Assembly (NCBI RefSeq): GCF_042433915.1
Contig: NZ_JBHLUN010000017.1
Location: forward strand, 1 to 64,000
Source: Roseomonas elaeocarpi
GTDB lineage: Bacteria > Pseudomonadota > Alphaproteobacteria > Acetobacterales > Acetobacteraceae
Reading direction: 5' to 3'
Length of the DNA stretch: 64,000 nt
Below are positions 38,811 through 51,266 of this stretch, piece after piece. The notes below the pieces were generated by a model. The model saw only the letters and a program-made list of their open reading frames with translations. It did no database searches and was not told where the DNA came from. A program made the translations under genes and the position numbers. Every line of letters begins with the position of its first letter. The first letter of the stretch is position 1.

Positions 38811-39873
38811 GGTGCAGCCCTTCCGTCGGATCGCCCACGAGGCGGCGGCCGATCAGCGCCTGCATCAGTCCGAGCCAGAGCCCGCCCACCGCCACCGTGC
38901 CCAGCGCGGCGGCGAGGATCGAGGTGGCGCCGAAGGGCGGCAGGATGATCCAGCACCAGTGCAGCAGCAGCCCCAGGAGCGCCGCCAGGCCCACCCGCGC
39001 CAGCCACCGGGGCGAGCGGCGGACGGTGCGCAGCGTGCCGGCCGCGACGGGCAGGACCGAGGCAAGGAGCGTGGCCAGCCCCAGCAGGCCACCCCATCCC
39101 CAGCCCTGGCGGGCGAGGAACCAGCGCGCCTTGTCGGGCACGTCGCCGTACCAGGCGGTGAGGTACTGCTCGAAGCTCAGGTAGAGCACGCCCAGCGCCG
39201 CCGCGATCATGAGGCCCGCGAGGTCCCCGGCGCGTCCCGGCGCCTCGCCCGCCGGCGTTGGCCGCAGCGCCGCGGCCCAGCTGAGGGCGGCCAGGATCTG
39301 CATCACCAGCACCTCCATCGGGAAGGCGGTGGAATGGAAGCGCGGATCGGCCGACAGCACCCAGTCCGTCGCCACCACCGTCAGCGCCACGAAGTGCAGC
39401 GGCAGGGCCAGCGCCGCCACCAGCGTCCGGGCGGCGCCGCGCAGCAGGAGGATCAGCGGCCCGAGCACCGCCCAGAGCGCCAGCGCCACGAAGCCCCGCA
39501 AACCGAAGCCGAAGCCGTTGAGCCAGCCGGCCGCCACGTCGGGATGCATCGCGAGTTCCGGCCGCGCCGCCCAGGGATACAGGCCCGCCGGCACCAGGAA
39601 CAGCAGCGGGGCGGCGAGTGGCAGGAACAGCACCAGCCCCGCCGTTGCCGGGCCGAGGGCCGGCCAGAGCGCGGCCTCCCAGCGGCCGCCGGTCAGCGCC
39701 GCGGTGGCGCTGAGCACCAGGGCGCCGAGCGCGATGCCGAGCGTGAAGACCAGCCCGACCAGCCAGCCGGCGGCGGCGGTGCCGTCGGGCAGGAACACCG
39801 CCCAGCACAGCAGGATCGCCGCGGCGAGGAGGCCGGCCGGCAGGGTGAGGCGGGGGCGGAACAGCGGCCTCAT
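38800..39873 (-). CDS. actF: Alternative complex III subunit ActF
   Basis: The 357-residue protein has about ten membrane helices and ActF features: PWAARPELAMHPDV, the HSTAFPMEVLVMQILAALSW block and FEQYLTAWYGDVPDKARWFL. ActF resembles a degenerate half of ActC and anchors the complex. It overlaps actE by four bases and the small membrane protein by 11. Confidence 0.9.
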   Translation of the reverse strand: MRPLFRPRLTLPAGLLAAAILLCWAVFLPDGTAAAGWLVGLVFTLGIALGALVLSATAALTGGRWEAALWPALGPATAGLVLFLPLAAPLLFLVPAGLYPWAARPELAMHPDVAAGWLNGFGFGLRGFVALALWAVLGPLILLLRGAARTLVAALALPLHFVALTVVATDWVLSADPRFHSTAFPMEVLVMQILAALSWAAALRPTPAGEAPGRAGDLAGLMIAAALGVLYLSFEQYLTAWYGDVPDKARWFLARQGWGWGGLLGLATLLASVLPVAAGTLRTVRRSPRWLARVGLAALLGLLLHWCWIILPPFGATSILAAALGTVAVGGLWLGLMQALIGRRLVGDPTEGLHHAV

Positions 39874-40742
39874 GGCGCGGCGCCCGGAGTCTGAGCCGGC
39901 GTCTGAGCCGGTGTCTGGGCCGGCGGCGGTCCGGCCGGCGCCTCGCCGGATGGCATCCGGTCGGGCTGAGGCTGGTCCGATGCGCGCTGCCCCGCCGGGG
40001 TCTGCTCTGCCGGCACCTGGCCCGGCGCGGCCGGGCTCGCGGAGCCGCCGTCGGCCGTGGGCGGTGGGTCCGCCGGCCTGGCGCCGGTGGAGCGGCTGGC
40101 GGTGCCCTGGCCGTCGGCGGCGCGGTCCGGGGACGGCGGGTCCTGCGGCAGGCGGTGCTCCGCCGCTTCCGTCGCGATCCGTGCCGGCGCCTCGGGCGCT
40201 TCCGCCACGGTGGCGTGGCGCGACAGCTGCAGGGCGCGCAGGTAGGCCACCACCGCCCAGCGGTCGGCGGGCTCGATGCGCGAGGCGTAGGAATACATCA
40301 CGCCGTAGCCGTCGGTGATGACGTCGTAGAGGTACTGCGCCGGCACCGCCCGCAGCCGCTGCGTGTGGTAGGAGGGCGGGCGCGGGAAGCCGCGCTGCAC
40401 GATCATGCCGTCACCGTCGCCGGACAAGCCGTGGCAGGGCGTGCAGAAGGTGCCGTAGACCTGCGCGCCGTGCTGCAGCAGCGCCGGCGTGACCGGCGGC
40501 GGCGTGGTGGCCGCAGCCTCGCGCGCGATCGCGGTGCGCGACACGGTGCCTGCGGGGATCGGACGGGCGGTGGTGCCGTCGTGCCAGACGCCGTTGGCCT
40601 CGTAGGTGTCCATGCGGCGCTGTTGCACCATCTCCTGCTTGCAGGCGGCGAGCGCCAGCATGGCCAGCAGCAGCGCCGCGACGGGGCGGGCGCGTCGCGC
40701 CACGGCGGCCGGGCGGGTGGCCGGGGAGGCGGCGATGCTCAC
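39870..40742 (-). CDS. actE: Alternative complex III monoheme cytochrome c lipoprotein ActE
   Basis: The GTG at 40742 gives 290 residues. A lipobox LALAAC (Cys34) anchors the protein, and one heme c is bound at CTPCH (100-104) with the axial Met in VMYSYASRIEP. ActE passes electrons from ActA/ActB onward to the oxidase. From about residue 185 a 105-residue Pro/Ala/Gln/Asp tail follows, including PAQTPAQTPAQTPG, encoded by tandem repeats at 39880-39960. Usual ActE proteins end soon after the heme domain. Confidence 0.92.
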   Translation of the reverse strand: MSIAASPATRPAAVARRARPVAALLLAMLALAACKQEMVQQRRMDTYEANGVWHDGTTARPIPAGTVSRTAIAREAAATTPPPVTPALLQHGAQVYGTFCTPCHGLSGDGDGMIVQRGFPRPPSYHTQRLRAVPAQYLYDVITDGYGVMYSYASRIEPADRWAVVAYLRALQLSRHATVAEAPEAPARIATEAAEHRLPQDPPSPDRAADGQGTASRSTGARPADPPPTADGGSASPAAPGQVPAEQTPAGQRASDQPQPDRMPSGEAPAGPPPAQTPAQTPAQTPGAAP

Positions 40743-41395
40743 GGCTCCACCCGCCGGATCGAGAGCGGCGCCAGACCGTCGAGCAGCGCGGCCAGGCGCT
40801 CCGGCTCGGCAGCGGGGTCGGCCACCGACAGGAAGAAGCGGTCCTGCGAGGCCAGGCGGAAGTCGCGGCCGTCGAAGACCGGGTGATGCAGGCGCGGCAG
40901 CCGGGCCTGGAAAAAGAAGCCCGCGACGCCCGCCACGCAGGCGGCCAGGATGCCGGCCTCGAAGCACAGCACCGCGAAGCTCTGCCAGGCGTTGCGCGGG
41001 CGGCCGCCGACGATCAGCGGGTAATCGAACACCGCGCTGTACCAGCACAGGAGGTACACGAACGCCGCGGCGCCGAGCCCGGCCAGCAGCATCACGAGGC
41101 GCAGCTTCGGCTGCGGCAGGGCCAGCGCCTCGGCCAAGCCTTCCACCGCGAAGGGCGTGTGGGCGTCGAGGGCGGTGAAGCCCGCTTCGCGCACCCGGCG
41201 CGCGGCGGCGCACAGCGTATCCGGGTCGCGGAACTCCACCAGGATCAGCGGCGGTGCGGCGTCGTGCGCCTCGGCCCGCTCTCGCGTTTCGCCGTGGGTG
41301 TCCGGGCGTTCGGTGGGGCTCGCCTCCGCCCGGTGCCGCTGCGCCTGCAGGTCGCGGGGGTTCACGGCGGGGCCGGGCTGCGCGGCGGCGCTCAT
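40739..41395 (-). CDS. actD: Alternative complex III subunit ActD (DUF3341)
   Basis: The 218-residue protein has an N-terminal cytoplasmic domain (PPLILVEFRDPDTLCAAARR, VREAGF) and two membrane helices with the DUF3341 block YPLIVGGRPRNAWQSF and RFFLSVA near the end. ActD is an integral membrane subunit of ACIII. The first 45 residues are a Gln/Glu/Arg/His extension. It overlaps actC and actE by four bases each. Confidence 0.92.
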   Translation of the reverse strand: MSAAAQPGPAVNPRDLQAQRHRAEASPTERPDTHGETRERAEAHDAAPPLILVEFRDPDTLCAAARRVREAGFTALDAHTPFAVEGLAEALALPQPKLRLVMLLAGLGAAAFVYLLCWYSAVFDYPLIVGGRPRNAWQSFAVLCFEAGILAACVAGVAGFFFQARLPRLHHPVFDGRDFRLASQDRFFLSVADPAAEPERLAALLDGLAPLSIRRVEP

Positions 41396-42737
41396 TCGCC
41401 GCTCCGCCGCTGATGCAGCAGCTTGCCCACGTCGTGCATCGCCACCACCGGGATCAGGCGCGAGATGCACAGCAGCAGCAGCGCGAAGAAGCCCAGCGTG
41501 CCGGCCAGCAGCATCCAGTCGAAGACCGTGGGGTAGAAGACGCTCTCGGTGGTGGGAAGGTGGGTGTGCGACAGGGTGTTCCAGATGATCAGGATGCGTT
41601 CGAGCCACATGCCGATGTTGAGCACGACCGCCACCGCCACGACGCACAGGATCCGCCGGCGCAGCGCGGGGATCCAGAGGATCTGCGGTGCCGCGATGTT
41701 GCAGAACAGCATCGCGAGGTAGAGCGGCGCGTAGGTGCCGGTGAACAGGAAGTGCAGGTGGGCGCGCTCGGCGGTGTCGCCGGCGTACCAGTCGTTGAAC
41801 CATTCCGTGGCGTAGCTGAGGCCCATGGCGATCGAGCCCGCCAGCACGACCTTGGCCATCACCTCGAAGTGGCGCGTGGTGATGACGTCCTGCAGGTGCA
41901 GGCTCCAGCGCATGGTGGCGGCGAGCACGATCACGATGCCGAAGCCCGAGAACAGCGCGCCCACCACGAAGTAGGGCGGGAAGATGGTTTCCTGCCAGCC
42001 GGGCATCAGGCTGGCGGCGAAGTCCAGCGCGGCGACGCTGTGCACCGAGATCACCAGCGGCAGCGCCATCATCGCCATGGCGCGGTACACCGCGTCGTGC
42101 AGCTGCCAGTGCCGGGCCGAGCCGCGCCAGCCCAGCGCCAGCGCGCCGTAGATCAGCTGCCAGCCCCGCGTCCGCGCGCGGTCGCGCAGGGTCGCGAGGT
42201 CCGGGATCAGGCCCAGGAACCAGAACAGTGCCGAGAAGGTGAGGTAGGTGACGATCGAGGCCGCGTCCCAGATCAGCGCGCTGCTCCACTGCGGCCAAAG
42301 ATCCATGCTGTTCGGATAGGGGAACACCCAGCCCGCGTGGTAGGGGCGCCCGAGGTGCAGGATCGGGAAGAGGCCCGCGATGCTGACCGCGAACAGCGTC
42401 ATCACCTCGGCGAAGCGATTGATCGCGGCGCGCCAGGGCTGGCGCGTCAGCAGCAGCGCCGCGGAGATGAAGGTGCCCGCATTGCCGATGCCTATCCACC
42501 ACACGTAGTTGGCGATCGGGAAGCCCCAGACCACCGAGGTGTTGTTGCCGAAGATGCCGATGCCCTCGAAGAAGAGCCAGCCGATCACGCCCAGCATCAT
42601 CAGCGTGACGGCGAGTGCTGCGAGAAAGGCGATGCGGTAGCGCCCGCCGGCCTTTTCGCGCAGCAGCGGGTCGGCCACCGTGCCCACCAGCGTGCCGTAG
42701 GTGGCGTCCTCGGGCAGCAGCCCGTCGGTGGCGGCAC

Positions 42738-42741
<4 letters not shown>
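41392..42741 (-). CDS. actC: Alternative complex III quinol-binding membrane subunit ActC (NrfD/PsrC family)
   Basis: The 449-residue protein has ten membrane helices and ActC motifs: VVWGFPIANYVWWIGIGNAG, HLGRPYHAGWVFPYPN, HSVAALDFAASLMPGW and GMWLERILIIWNTLSH. Members of this NrfD-like family form the quinol site and may couple its oxidation to proton movement. The start at 42741 overlaps the actB stop (ATGA). Confidence 0.94.
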
Positions 42742-45955
<3,214 letters not shown>

Positions 45956-45977
<22 letters not shown>

Positions 45978-46612
45978 TCCGTCAGCCCTTCGGTGTGGAT
46001 CATGTAGTGCTGGATCAGCTGCTCGCCGCGCTGGCGCTGATCGGCGGCGGGCTGCCAGTCCATGTTGAAGATCTCGCTCTGGGGCCGCAGGTTCGGCGCC
46101 GGGTCGCGGTGGCAGCTGAGGCACCACTCCATGGTGAGGGGTGCGACCTGACGGATCTGCTGCATTCGCGTGACGTCGCCGTGACAGGACGAGCAGCCGA
46201 CGCCGTTGTTGACGTGCACGCTGTGGTCAAAGAAGACGTAGTCCGGCAGCACGTGCACGCGCTCCCACCGCAGCGGCTGCCCCTTCGCCAGGCTTTCGCG
46301 CACCGGCGCCAGGATCGCGGCGTTGGTCCAGATCTGCGAATGGCAGGTCATGCAGGTCTCGGTCGGCGGCACGCCGGCGAAGCGCGATTTCTGTACCGAG
46401 GTGTGGCAGTAGCCGCATTGTATGCCGAGCTCGCCGGCATGGTGCGCGTGGCTGAACTGCACCGGCTGTTCCACGGTGATGTCCTGATGCGTCACGTGCG
46501 AGGTGAAGGGCAGCCAGAAACCCAGCGCCAGCAGCGACAGCACCAGCAGCGCCGTCGCTGCCAGCGCCGCCCGCGACAGGGTATTGGCATAGGGCGGGAA
46601 GATCTGTGCCAC
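45956..46612 (-). CDS. actA: Alternative complex III pentaheme cytochrome c ActA
   Basis: The 218-residue protein has an N-terminal membrane anchor (LAATALLVLSLLALGFWLPF) and five heme c sites: CGYCH, CMTCH, CSSCH, CLSCH and CSRCH. Five sites and the FSHAHHAGELGIQCGYCHTSV opening are diagnostic of ActA. It carries electrons from the iron-sulfur subunit to ActE. It is the first gene of the 12-gene operon. Confidence 0.95.
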
Positions 46613-47141
46613 GGACGCGCTTCTAGGCCGCCGAGGCCGCGTCGCGATGCGCGGCCGCTCTCATGCAACACCAGGAGTGCGCCACGGCGCGCGTCGCGAC
46701 GCGGCGAAACCTCGGGCGTAAGGGCATGCAACAACGGGCCGGGCCCTCAATGGGACCCGGCGCGGGATGCGCCGCGTTGTTGCGAATGAGGCGCATCGCA
46801 GACCTGATCACCAAAGCAAGGGAGCCATCTGCCGCCAAGCTGCGAGAAACCGCCGGTGCTGGGAATAACCGCGCCCGGCACCACCGTTCAACACAACGAG
46901 ATAACGTGTGGCCGAACGGGCCTTCTCGCGCGGAGTTCAGGGGCGTGAACGGCGCGACATGTCGGCGGTGGAACCATCCCGGCAGCAAGTAGCGCGGGCA
47001 GGCGCGCCGATGGAACCATCCGGCGCGTCGCCATCGCGGGAAACCACGCCCGCAACGGCAGGCCGGCGGAAGCATCCCGCGAAGCATGCCGGCGGCAAGC
47101 ATCCGCGCGCCGCCGTCGCGGCGGCCTCCAACGCCGCCGGT
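46613..47141. other. Upstream region of the act-cta operon
   Basis: The 529 bp between mutL and actA (both minus) hold no gene. A candidate promoter is at 46863-46891. The palindrome-rich stretch CGCGCGTCGCGACGCGGCG lies at about 46691, and degenerate repeats around the word GGAACCATCC (about 46968-47025) lie further out. A promoter at 46863 would give a leader of about 240 nt before actA. Confidence 0.6.
46863..46891 (-). promoter_or_regulatory. Candidate sigma70-type promoter of the act-cta operon
   Basis: Read on the minus strand, TTGAAC (46891-46886) and TTATTC (46868-46863) are separated by 17 bp. This is the best -35/-10 pair in the actA upstream region. Confidence 0.45.
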
Positions 47142-49238
47142 TCAGCGGCGGCCGAACAGGCGCTCCAGCTCCGCCTTGCCGAAGCGCAGGAAGGTGGGGC
47201 GGCCGTGCGAGCAGGTGGCGGCGCGCGGCGTCGCTTCCATGGCGCGCAGCAGCGCCGTCATCTCGGCGCCGTTGAGGCGCCGGCCCGCGCGGACGCTGCC
47301 GTGGCAGGCCAGGCGCGCGACCGCGGCGTCGAGGCGTGCTTCCAGCGCTTCCGTGCCGCGCCATTCCGCCAACCCATCAGCCAGGTCATTGAGCAGCGGC
47401 GCCGGTTCCGGCGCGCCGAGCAGGGCTGGCAGCGCGCGTACCATCACCGCGCCGGCGCCGAAGCCCTCGATCTCCAGCCCCAGCCGCGCAAGGTCCTCCG
47501 CATGGTCGAGCAGGCGGGCGGCGCGGGCGGGGGTCATGTCCACCACGGCCGGCAAGAGCAGCGGCTGCGCCCGCACGCCGCCGGCGACCAGCTGCGCGTG
47601 GAGCCGTTCCTGCGTCAGCCGCTCATGCGCCGCGTGCTGGTCCACCAGCACCAGCGCGCCGTCGGGCGCCTCGGCCACGAGGTAGGTGTCCAGCAGCTGC
47701 GCCACGGGGCGGCCGAGCGGGCCGTCCTCCGCCAGCGGGGCACCGTCGGCCGGGAGCCAGGCTGCCGTATCGGCGCCCGCCGCGTCCGCGCCGGTTCCGT
47801 CGGGACCGGCGTCCCGGCCTGCCGCGGCCGGGGTGGTGCCGTCCGGCCTTGCCCCGTTCGCGGGGGTTCCGGCAGCGTCCGCCCCGGGCGGGGCCGCCGC
47901 TTCCCGTCCCGCGCCGGTCCAGCCGCCGCGCTCCGGCGCATCGCCGTCCCAGGCTCCGGCACCCGTGCCGGGCGCGGCGTGCCGGCCGGGCTCCGTGTCC
48001 CAGCCGCTTCCACCGTGCCCGCTTCCGCTTCGACCGGTGGCGTCGCGGCCCGGCGCGGGCGGCGGGGCGAAGCGGAAGGGGGTGGGGGCGAAGCGCAGGT
48101 TCCCCTGTTCCGGCAGCGTCGGGCTGCGCGGCCCGGCCTCGGCGAAGCCCTGCGTCGGGGCGGGGGGCGGGGCGGGTGTGGTGCCGCCGCCCCAGCCGCG
48201 CACCATGTCGCGCAGGCCGCCGCGCAGCCCGGTCTCGCCCGCCTCGCCCGTTGCCGCGGCGCCGATGCCCAGCGCGCGGCGCAGCGCCACGATCACCGCG
48301 CCGCGCACGGCGGAGGGTTCGCGGAAGCGCAGCTCGGCCTTCATCGGGTGGACGTTGACGTCCACGGTGGTGGGCTCGACCTCGAGGAACAGGGCGGCCA
48401 CGGGGTGGCGGCCGGACACCATCACGTCGCGATAGGCGGCGCGCAGCGCGGCCTTGAGCACCGGGTCGCGCACCGGGCGGCGGTTGACCACGAGGTGCTG
48501 CTCGTTGGCGGTGGCGCGCGACAGGGTGGCGGGGCCGGCCAGGCCGCTGAGGCGCAGGTCGTCCCAGGCGCCCGAGACCGGGATGGCCCCGGCGGCGAAG
48601 TCCCGGCCCAGGATGGCGGCGACGCGGCCCTCGCGCGTGTCGGGCGGAAGGTCGAGCACGGTGCGGCCCTCGACCTCCACCCGGAAGCCGGTGTCGGGCC
48701 AGGCCACCGCCAGGCGGCGCACGGCCTCGGCCGCCGCCTCGGCCTCGGTGCGCGGCTGGCGCAGGAACTTGCGGCGGGCGGGGGTGGCGAAGAACAGGTC
48801 GCGCACCTCGACGCGGGTGCCGGGCGCGCCGCTGGCGGGTTCGACCTCGCCCTTGCGGCCGCCCTCGACGGTGAGGCGATGGGCGGTGCCGTCGGCGGTG
48901 CGGGAGGTGATGGCCAGCCGCGCCACAGCGCCGATCGAGGGCAGCGCCTCGCCCCGGAAGCCCAGCGTGGCGATCCGGGTCAGCGTGTCCTCGTCGGGCA
49001 GTTTGGAGGTGGCGTGGCGCTCGACGCAGAGCGCGAGGTCGTCGGGGCCCATGCCGGCGCCGTCATCTTCCACCAGGAGGCGGTCGATGCCGCCGCCCTC
49101 GACGGTGACGCTGATGCGCCGCGCCCCGGCGTCGAGGGCGTTCTCCACCAGTTCCTTCACCGCGGCCGCCGGGCGCTCCACCACCTCGCCGGCCGCGATG
49201 CGGTCGGCCGTGACGGCGGGAAGGAGACGGATCGGCAT
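47142..49238 (-). CDS. mutL: DNA mismatch repair protein MutL
   Basis: The 698-residue protein has the GHKL ATPase motifs ELVENALDAGA, VEDDGAGM, ATSKL and TLGFRGEALPSI, the VDVNVHPMKAEVRF-like block, and a C-terminal dimer domain with DQHAAHERLTQE, the metal-site motif of endonuclease-type MutL. The ATG at 49238 fits the conserved IRLLPA start. The linker (about residues 340-490) is long and Gly/Ala/Pro-rich, in line with the low-complexity habit of this genome. Confidence 0.95.
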   Translation of the reverse strand: MPIRLLPAVTADRIAAGEVVERPAAAVKELVENALDAGARRISVTVEGGGIDRLLVEDDGAGMGPDDLALCVERHATSKLPDEDTLTRIATLGFRGEALPSIGAVARLAITSRTADGTAHRLTVEGGRKGEVEPASGAPGTRVEVRDLFFATPARRKFLRQPRTEAEAAAEAVRRLAVAWPDTGFRVEVEGRTVLDLPPDTREGRVAAILGRDFAAGAIPVSGAWDDLRLSGLAGPATLSRATANEQHLVVNRRPVRDPVLKAALRAAYRDVMVSGRHPVAALFLEVEPTTVDVNVHPMKAELRFREPSAVRGAVIVALRRALGIGAAATGEAGETGLRGGLRDMVRGWGGGTTPAPPPAPTQGFAEAGPRSPTLPEQGNLRFAPTPFRFAPPPAPGRDATGRSGSGHGGSGWDTEPGRHAAPGTGAGAWDGDAPERGGWTGAGREAAAPPGADAAGTPANGARPDGTTPAAAGRDAGPDGTGADAAGADTAAWLPADGAPLAEDGPLGRPVAQLLDTYLVAEAPDGALVLVDQHAAHERLTQERLHAQLVAGGVRAQPLLLPAVVDMTPARAARLLDHAEDLARLGLEIEGFGAGAVMVRALPALLGAPEPAPLLNDLADGLAEWRGTEALEARLDAAVARLACHGSVRAGRRLNGAEMTALLRAMEATPRAATCSHGRPTFLRFGKAELERLFGRR

Positions 49239-49509
49239 GCAACGAGAGATAGGCGGTGGCGGGGGCGGCGTCACGGGGTGGCGGCTGTTCGGGAGTTTTG
49301 ACGGGCCTGGCCAGCGGTCGTGGATGGGATCGAGGGTCCGTCCTCGATCCATGGGCGGGTCCTGGCCGCGGCGCTGCCGCCTTTCTCCGGAAGGGGGCAG
49401 GGAAGGGGAAGCGGCCAACCCTGATCGGGACTGCGGAAAAGGTGCCGGGTGGTGTTTGGCGGCTTTTCGGGGTGACCTTCCGGGGCGACAAAGGTCGGCC
49501 TTTCTGCCG

Positions 49510-50244
49510 CTACCCGAGAGTGCGGCCGAAAAAGGCGAGCATCTCCTTCCAGCCATGTTCGGCGGCCGCCTCGTCGTAAACAGGGAAATCCGGCTTCATC
49601 CAGCCATGCGCCGCGGGATAGGTTTCGGCGCGGTAGCGCACATGCGCCGCGTCCAGCGCCTGCTCGAACCGTTCGGCCATCGCGGGCGGATAGCTGCCGT
49701 CGTTCTCGGCGGCGGCGACGTAGAGTTCGGCCTTCAGCCTGGGCGCGTAGCCATGCGGACTGTCGCTCGCGTCGGTCGCGAGGTTGCCGCCGTGGAAGCT
49801 GGCGACGGCGGCGAAGCGATCCGGCCAGGTGCCCGCCGCCGCGATCGCCATGCCGCCGCCCATGCAAAAGCCGACCGCGCCGAGCTTCTTGCCCTGCGCG
49901 TCGCCGCGCGCGTCGAGACAGGCGAGGAACGCCCGCGTGTCCTCGGCGGCCTTCGCATTGCCCGTCGTCGCCATCAGCGGGCCGAGAATGGCGCGCACGT
50001 CGCCCGCCAGCACTGCCTTGGGATCGAAGGGACCGTAGGGGCCGTAGCGGTAGAAGAGGTCTGGCAGCAGCACGACGTAGCCGGCCTCCGACAGCCGCTC
50101 GGCCATGGCCAGCGCGGCGGGCCGGATACCGCCTGCATCCATGTAGAAGATGATCGCCGGGCCGCGGCGGCCGGCGCCGGGCGTGAACAGGTGCGCGGGG
50201 CATTCGCCGTCCGCGGTGGCGATGGTGATCTGCTCGTGCGGCAT
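49510..50244 (-). CDS. Dienelactone hydrolase family protein
   Basis: The 244-residue alpha/beta hydrolase has the DLH nucleophile motif GAVGFCMGGGMA with catalytic cysteine, an ENDGSYPPAM acid loop and a final AAHGWMKPDF histidine. DLH enzymes open lactone rings in chlorocatechol breakdown; in organisms without that pathway they act as general esterases. The start at 50244 avoids a longer frame of unlikely sequence. The 271-bp gap to mutL holds only weak hairpins. Confidence 0.88.
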   Translation of the reverse strand: MPHEQITIATADGECPAHLFTPGAGRRGPAIIFYMDAGGIRPAALAMAERLSEAGYVVLLPDLFYRYGPYGPFDPKAVLAGDVRAILGPLMATTGNAKAAEDTRAFLACLDARGDAQGKKLGAVGFCMGGGMAIAAAGTWPDRFAAVASFHGGNLATDASDSPHGYAPRLKAELYVAAAENDGSYPPAMAERFEQALDAAHVRYRAETYPAAHGWMKPDFPVYDEAAAEHGWKEMLAFFGRTLG

Positions 50245-50340
50245 GACGGTGCTGGGACCCTCGCAACATGGGCGGAACTGGCAGCCATAGCCCAGGACCT
50301 CCGCCGCGGTCACGATCGCCGGTCAGGTTCGTGACACGCC

Positions 50341-51237
50341 CTACTGCGTGCCGGGCGAGAGCCCCGCCATCAGCCGGGGGATCAGCGGCGGGAGCTCGCG
50401 TGCCAGGAAGCCCAGCGGGCCGCCCTGCGCTTCGCCCAGGCGATGGCCGGCCTCGCCGTGGAGGTAAACGCCCCAGAGCGCCGCCTGGGCCGGCGCCGCG
50501 CCGCGCGCCAGCAGCCCGCCGATCACCCCGGCCAGCACGTCGCCCGAGCCCGAGGTCGCCAGCCCGATCGAGCCGCCGCGAAAGATCCAGCCTTCTCCGT
50601 CGGGCGTGACGATGCGGGTGGTGGCGCCCTTCATGATCACCACCACGCCGAGTTCCTCGGCCGCGCGCCGGGCGGTGCCGAGCGGGTCCCCCTCCACGGC
50701 GGCCTTTTCCGTGCCCAGGAGGTTGGCCATCTCGCCCGCATGCGGCGTGATGATGGCCCGGCCGCCGTGCCGTTGCAGTGCGCGGCGCTGTTCGCGCAGG
50801 CCCGACATGGCGGCGGCGTCGATCACCAGGCCCGGGCTGCTCACCCGTTCCAGCAGGGTGCCGGTCAGCGCCGCGGCGGCCCCGGCCTCCACCATGCCGG
50901 GGCCGATCACCAGCGCGGCGCAGGTGTCGGCGCGCGCCGCCAGGGTTTCGGCCGCCGCGGGGTCGATGGCGCCGCCGGCGGTTTCGGGCAGGGCGATGGC
51001 GCGCGATTCCGGCACGGCCACCGCCAGCTGGGGCGCGACCGCGGCCCCCACCGCCAGCTGCAGCTTGCCCGCGCCGGCGCGCAGCGCGGCGGTGCCGGCG
51101 AGCAGCACGGCGCCCGGAACCTCGCGGCTGCCGCCCACCACCATGACGCGGCCGCGGCTTTCCTTGTCGCCGCTTTCCGGGCTGGGCAGCGGCATGGAGC
51201 GCAGCAGGGCGGGCGTGAGTTCGACCAGTTCGCTCAT
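50341..51237 (-). CDS. nnrD: ADP-dependent NAD(P)H-hydrate dehydratase
   Basis: The 298-residue protein repairs hydrated NAD(P)H using ADP. Family features are GRVMVVGGSREVPGAVLLAG, IGPGMVE, VIDAAAMSG, IITPHAGEMANLL, KGATTRIV and GSGDVLAGVIGGLLARG. It lacks the epimerase (YjeF_N) half, so it is the stand-alone dehydratase. Its ATG at 51237 is the third of three start codons made by a 14-bp repeat (51229-51266). Confidence 0.93.
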   Translation of the reverse strand: MSELVELTPALLRSMPLPSPESGDKESRGRVMVVGGSREVPGAVLLAGTAALRAGAGKLQLAVGAAVAPQLAVAVPESRAIALPETAGGAIDPAAAETLAARADTCAALVIGPGMVEAGAAAALTGTLLERVSSPGLVIDAAAMSGLREQRRALQRHGGRAIITPHAGEMANLLGTEKAAVEGDPLGTARRAAEELGVVVIMKGATTRIVTPDGEGWIFRGGSIGLATSGSGDVLAGVIGGLLARGAAPAQAALWGVYLHGEAGHRLGEAQGGPLGFLARELPPLIPRLMAGLSPGTQ

Positions 51238-51266
51238 TGGGGGTCGCTCATCGGGGGTCGCTCATC
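51229..51266. repeat. 14-bp triplicated start-codon repeat between two coupled genes
   Basis: On the minus strand ATGAGCGACCCCCG is repeated twice before the true nnrD ATGAGCGAACTG, giving ATG codons at 51265, 51251 and 51237. The first overlaps the phosphatase stop (ATGA). The first two ATGs open five-codon frames (MSDPR, MSDPQ) whose TGA stops overlap the next ATG. Confidence 0.9.

Noticed and set aside
46908..49301. 797-residue plus-strand frame opposite mutL
   Set aside because: It is a GC-rich shadow frame: its sequence is a low-complexity Arg/Ala/Gly/His mix with no family signature, while the opposite strand encodes a complete MutL.
49380..49509. Hairpin-like segment between mutL and the dienelactone hydrolase as another copy of the dispersed repeat
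   Set aside because: Only short words (GCGCTGCCGC, CTTTCTCC) are shared with the family, too little to call a copy.
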